Below are positions 4,266 to 7,197 of a stretch of DNA of 7,197 nt, one piece after another. Position numbers and translations under genes: made by a program. The DNA comes from Desulfobacterales bacterium (GTDB lineage Bacteria; Desulfobacterota; Desulfobacteria; Desulfobacterales; BuS5), in NCBI GenBank assembly GCA_016735355.1, contig JAERRQ010000382.1, forward strand, positions 1 to 7,197. Direction: 5' to 3'. The notes under the pieces are model-generated. The model ran no database searches. It was not told where the DNA came from and saw only the letters and a list, made by a program, of their open reading frames with translations. Within the stretch, counting starts at the first letter, position 1, and each line of letters starts with the position of its first letter.

Positions 4266-7197
4266 AGACCCAAAAAGACAGATTGCGCCGTGTTATAGTT
4301 ATAGGCGCCACTCCGTCAGGAGTAGCCGCGACCAACAAACTTGAAGAGTTGGGCATACCGGTTACACTTATAGATTCGGATTTCGACCTGGACCAAAAAC
4401 TCGCTATTGAAAAATGGAAACTTAAATCCGGAATCCCTCTGAATCATACCTTAAGGCCCGGACTTATAAGAATCTTGAGAAACCCGGCCATCAGAGTCTT
4501 TTTTCCTGCCGAAGTCCTTTCAATCAAACACAGCGCCCAGGGATTTCGTGGACGAATTAAACGCAGCCAGACTTTTATTGACCCGGACAAATGTACTCTT
4601 TGCGGACGTTGCGTAGAAGTATGCCCTGTATCCCTTCCCGGCGGGGAAAAAGCAGTTAAATTAAACAGTCGTCGCAGCATTCCCGGCAGAGCTGTTATCG
4701 ATAAAAGAATGCAGCCTTTATGCCAGGCAAACTGCCCCCTGGGAGTCAACGCGCAGGGTTATATAAATCTTGCAAGGACAGGCAAGTTCGCCGAAGCTTT
4801 GGCCCTGATCAGGGAAAATAATATTTTACCCGGAATTTGCGGGCGTATTTGCACCCATCCATGTGAAGATGCCTGCCGCCGCAGTGAACTGGATGAACCA
4901 CTGGCTATCAGGGATATAAAAAGGTTTCTTGCCGATTATGAATTATATCATTCCGAAGATATAAATAATAATATTGATCCAAAAATATCAAATATCGGGA
5001 AAAGACCTGAAAAAATCGCAATCATCGGATCAGGTCCCTCGGGACTCGCAGCAGCAGCGGAGCTTGCCAAATCAGGATATAACGTCACTGTTTTTGAAAA
5101 AGAGAACCAGACCGGCGGACTGCTTCGTTACGGCATCGGTTCCCACCGGCTCCCAAGGAAGATTCTCGATATCGAACTTAAGTATATAGAAAACCTGGGG
5201 GTCGATTTTGTCACTTCAAGTAAGATTGACCTCAAAATAGATATTGATCGTTTGTCAAAAGAATTCAATGCGTTAATCCTTGCCACAGGGGTATGGGCGG
5301 ATCGCATGCTGGGAGTGCCGGGCGAAGACCTTGAAGGCGTTGAAGGGTGCCTCTCTTTTCTTAGAAAATTTCATTATGGTGAAATTAGCGGTCTGCCAAA
5401 AAAAGTAGCAGTAATCGGAGACGGAAATGCAGCTTTCGATCTTGCACGCACTGTTGCAAGAACAGGCTCTGACGTCACGATCCTTTCATGGTTTTCCCAT
5501 GCATCGATCCCCGCAGATAAAGAAGAGATAAAGGCTGCCAAAGAAGAGGGGCTTTCCATAATAGACCAGGCAAAGACCGTGGAATTTATTGGAACGAGCG
5601 AAAAGCTTGAATTAATCCGCTGCAAACCCACAAGGCCTGGGGAACCGGACACCACAGGAATATGCTGGCCGGAAATTATTCCCGGCAGCAAACCTTTTGA
5701 ACTCGAGTTTGACATGGCTCTGATCGCTATCGGCCAGAAAAGTCCTTTTACCGTAGGGGCCGCCCCCAGTGCCCGCCCTAAATGCGATATTAATGAACAT
5801 GGGTATATTTTAACTGATCAATCCATGCATACAAGTTTTACAGGGGTTTATGCAGCCGGAGATGCTGTTTCCGGACCATCCTCGGTTGTCGAGGCCATGG
5901 CGGCAGGCAGAAAGACGGCCAGGTCGGTTCACCTTGATTTAAGCAAAGCTTCAAGGTTGGATATTGAACCGGAAAATAGCCCCTTGCGACCTGCCAACAG
6001 GGATTTTCCTCAAATCCCCCAGGATATACCCTCACTTGCCAGATCCACAATGCCTGAGCGGCAACCTGCAATTCGTATAAAAAATTTTGATGAGGTAGCT
6101 CTGGGCTTGAAAGAACCCCAGGTAATCATTGAGGCCGAACGATGCCTGCAATGCGGAGTATGTTCAGAATGTATGCAATGCGTGGAAGTCTGCAATGTAG
6201 GAGCCATAAATCACTCTGACGCATCTGAAGAAATAAACATAAATGGAGGGGTAATAATTATAGCTGATCCTTCCATGGCTACTAATATAAAAGGTGAGGA
6301 TGTAATCCGGGCCTACGGACCAACTGCTGCAAAACCTGATGTCAATGCCATGCTCATACGTGGTTATGCGGCCGCAGCAAGGGCTATGCACCTGCTTGGC
6401 GGAACCTCCCAGCGGCTTAAAGGGCATGGAATATCATTTTCTCCGCCTGAGCCAGGACTCTCATCCGATATTCGTATCGGGATATTCGCCTGCAGATGCA
6501 ACGATTCTTTTGGCTGGCTTGACAGTATGAGCAAATATCTAACAGATTTGCAGTCACGTAAAGATGTCGTTCATACTGAAGTTATGCCGGCCGCCTGTCT
6601 GGAGGAAGGATATACCGGAATAATAAGGAGAGTGCGCGAAAAAGGAATTACACGCATAGTCCTGGCATCATGCGTATGCTGTCCCTTAAATTTTATATGC
6701 AGCTCATGCACTGATCAGAGGAGCAGGCTCAAAAACGCCCTTTTTCAAGGCACCGGTATCAGCCGTTCAATGGTGGAGACATGCAACCTGAGGGGCGAAG
6801 TCCTCCGCCTTATACGCGCAAATGCGTTTAATGCTTTAAACAGTTTTATGTGGCTTATCGACCGTTCCCTGAAAATGGCAAGGATGTTAAAACCTCTTCC
6901 GGTGCTTGCAAGAAATTATAATTTTACCACAGGGGTTATCGGTAATTCAGAGGCTGCAATTTGCAGCGCTTTGACTCTTGCCAGATCAGGTTTTGATGTT
7001 TTTTTGTTCGGGAGCCCTGAACAGCCTTTTTACGAAAAACCGGATCATCCCAATATTTACGGTTTCGAGAATTCGTCAGTTAAAGGCTTTACCGGCACTC
7101 TCGGCGATTTTCAGATTTTTATCGAATCAGGAGAAACAAAGCAGACCTTGCAGGTTGGAACCGTTATTATTGGTGAGAAATCAATAAAAAGGATACC
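4262..7197 (+). CDS. Giant Fe-S flavoprotein combining HdrA-like and GltD/NfnB-like parts (3' partial)
   Basis: The frame is open for 978 codons and runs off the window. Order of parts: (1) residues 1-125, an HdrA-like half Rossmann, GATPSG at 15-20, then one 4Fe-4S motif, Cys111, 114, 117, 121 plus Pro; (2) residues 150-210, the GltD-type N-terminal cluster domain, with Cys154, 158, 193, 197, 201, 205; (3) an FAD site, GSGPSG at 256-261, Glu279 and GG at 285-286; (4) a nucleotide site, GDGNAA at 386-391; (5) the closing FAD motif AAGD ending at Asp534; (6) a cysteine cluster, Cys628, 631, 634, 637, 640, 644; (7) an HdrA N-terminal-like module, Cys744, 746, 779 and a cysteine-rich patch at 804-816; (8) a second Rossmann-like start near 892. 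It probably exchanges electrons between Kor/ferredoxin and a pyridine nucleotide, perhaps with bifurcation. No membrane segments are seen. Parts and motifs are read directly; the role is inferred from NfnB and HdrA. Confidence 0.9.
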   Translation, partial: MKTQKDRLRRVIVIGATPSGVAATNKLEELGIPVTLIDSDFDLDQKLAIEKWKLKSGIPLNHTLRPGLIRILRNPAIRVFFPAEVLSIKHSAQGFRGRIKRSQTFIDPDKCTLCGRCVEVCPVSLPGGEKAVKLNSRRSIPGRAVIDKRMQPLCQANCPLGVNAQGYINLARTGKFAEALALIRENNILPGICGRICTHPCEDACRRSELDEPLAIRDIKRFLADYELYHSEDINNNIDPKISNIGKRPEKIAIIGSGPSGLAAAAELAKSGYNVTVFEKENQTGGLLRYGIGSHRLPRKILDIELKYIENLGVDFVTSSKIDLKIDIDRLSKEFNALILATGVWADRMLGVPGEDLEGVEGCLSFLRKFHYGEISGLPKKVAVIGDGNAAFDLARTVARTGSDVTILSWFSHASIPADKEEIKAAKEEGLSIIDQAKTVEFIGTSEKLELIRCKPTRPGEPDTTGICWPEIIPGSKPFELEFDMALIAIGQKSPFTVGAAPSARPKCDINEHGYILTDQSMHTSFTGVYAAGDAVSGPSSVVEAMAAGRKTARSVHLDLSKASRLDIEPENSPLRPANRDFPQIPQDIPSLARSTMPERQPAIRIKNFDEVALGLKEPQVIIEAERCLQCGVCSECMQCVEVCNVGAINHSDASEEININGGVIIIADPSMATNIKGEDVIRAYGPTAAKPDVNAMLIRGYAAAARAMHLLGGTSQRLKGHGISFSPPEPGLSSDIRIGIFACRCNDSFGWLDSMSKYLTDLQSRKDVVHTEVMPAACLEEGYTGIIRRVREKGITRIVLASCVCCPLNFICSSCTDQRSRLKNALFQGTGISRSMVETCNLRGEVLRLIRANAFNALNSFMWLIDRSLKMARMLKPLPVLARNYNFTTGVIGNSEAAICSALTLARSGFDVFLFGSPEQPFYEKPDHPNIYGFENSSVKGFTGTLGDFQIFIESGETKQTLQVGTVIIGEKSIKRI

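Noticed and set aside
4262..7197. In-frame stop or selenocysteine TGA within the large flavoprotein, as seen in some Hdr proteins.
   Set aside because: The frame was read codon by codon to the window end without any stop. If a Sec codon exists, it lies beyond the edge.
1..7197. CRISPR array, tRNA or rRNA gene, insertion sequence, or phage/defence gene.
   Set aside because: No regularly spaced direct repeats, tRNA-like cloverleaf, transposase-like reading frame or nuclease motif was seen on either strand.

Overview
The window (about 44% G+C by eye) looks like a chromosomal piece of an anaerobic bacterium. The most likely source is a sulfate-reducing Desulfobacterota (Desulfobacterales-type) genome. 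This rests on the gene content: an oxygen-sensitive 2-oxoacid:ferredoxin oxidoreductase next to a very large, iron-sulfur-rich flavoprotein with HdrA-like and GltD-like parts. The taxonomy is inference from family knowledge; there is no marker gene here.

Layout: positions 1-179 carry no convincing gene but hold a long imperfect inverted repeat (17-93). A 262-aa protein of unknown function is encoded on the minus strand (180-968). The AT-rich divergent intergenic region (969-1278) holds a GC-capped dyad (1102-1137), a possible sigma70-type -35 (1165-1170) and a hairpin followed by six T (1204-1246). A plus-strand operon then runs to the right edge: a two-cluster ferredoxin (korD, 1279-1554), a 110-bp gap, korA (1665-2825), korB (2828-3682), korC (3657-4265) and a giant flavoprotein (4262 to beyond 7197). 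From korA onward the genes abut or overlap (2-nt gap, 26-nt overlap, ATGA overlap), which indicates translational coupling.

Working model: KorABCD converts a 2-oxoacid (probably 2-oxoglutarate) plus CoA to the acyl-CoA and CO2, and passes low-potential electrons to its ferredoxin subunit KorD or to free ferredoxin. The last gene's product would take or give these electrons. It contains an HdrA-like Rossmann plus 4Fe-4S segment, a complete GltD/NfnB-like flavin and pyridine-nucleotide unit, a six-cysteine cluster, an HdrA N-terminal-like cysteine module, and the start of another Rossmann-like fold. GltD-like and HdrA-like proteins are the flavin-bifurcating subunits of NfnAB and of Hdr complexes, so a Kor-linked bifurcating or confurcating device is a reasonable hypothesis but is unproven. 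The most interesting details are that its NAD(P)H site lacks the usual Arg pair, that two of its Rossmann motifs are degenerate, and that korB contains a perfect 13-bp inverted repeat inside its coding sequence.
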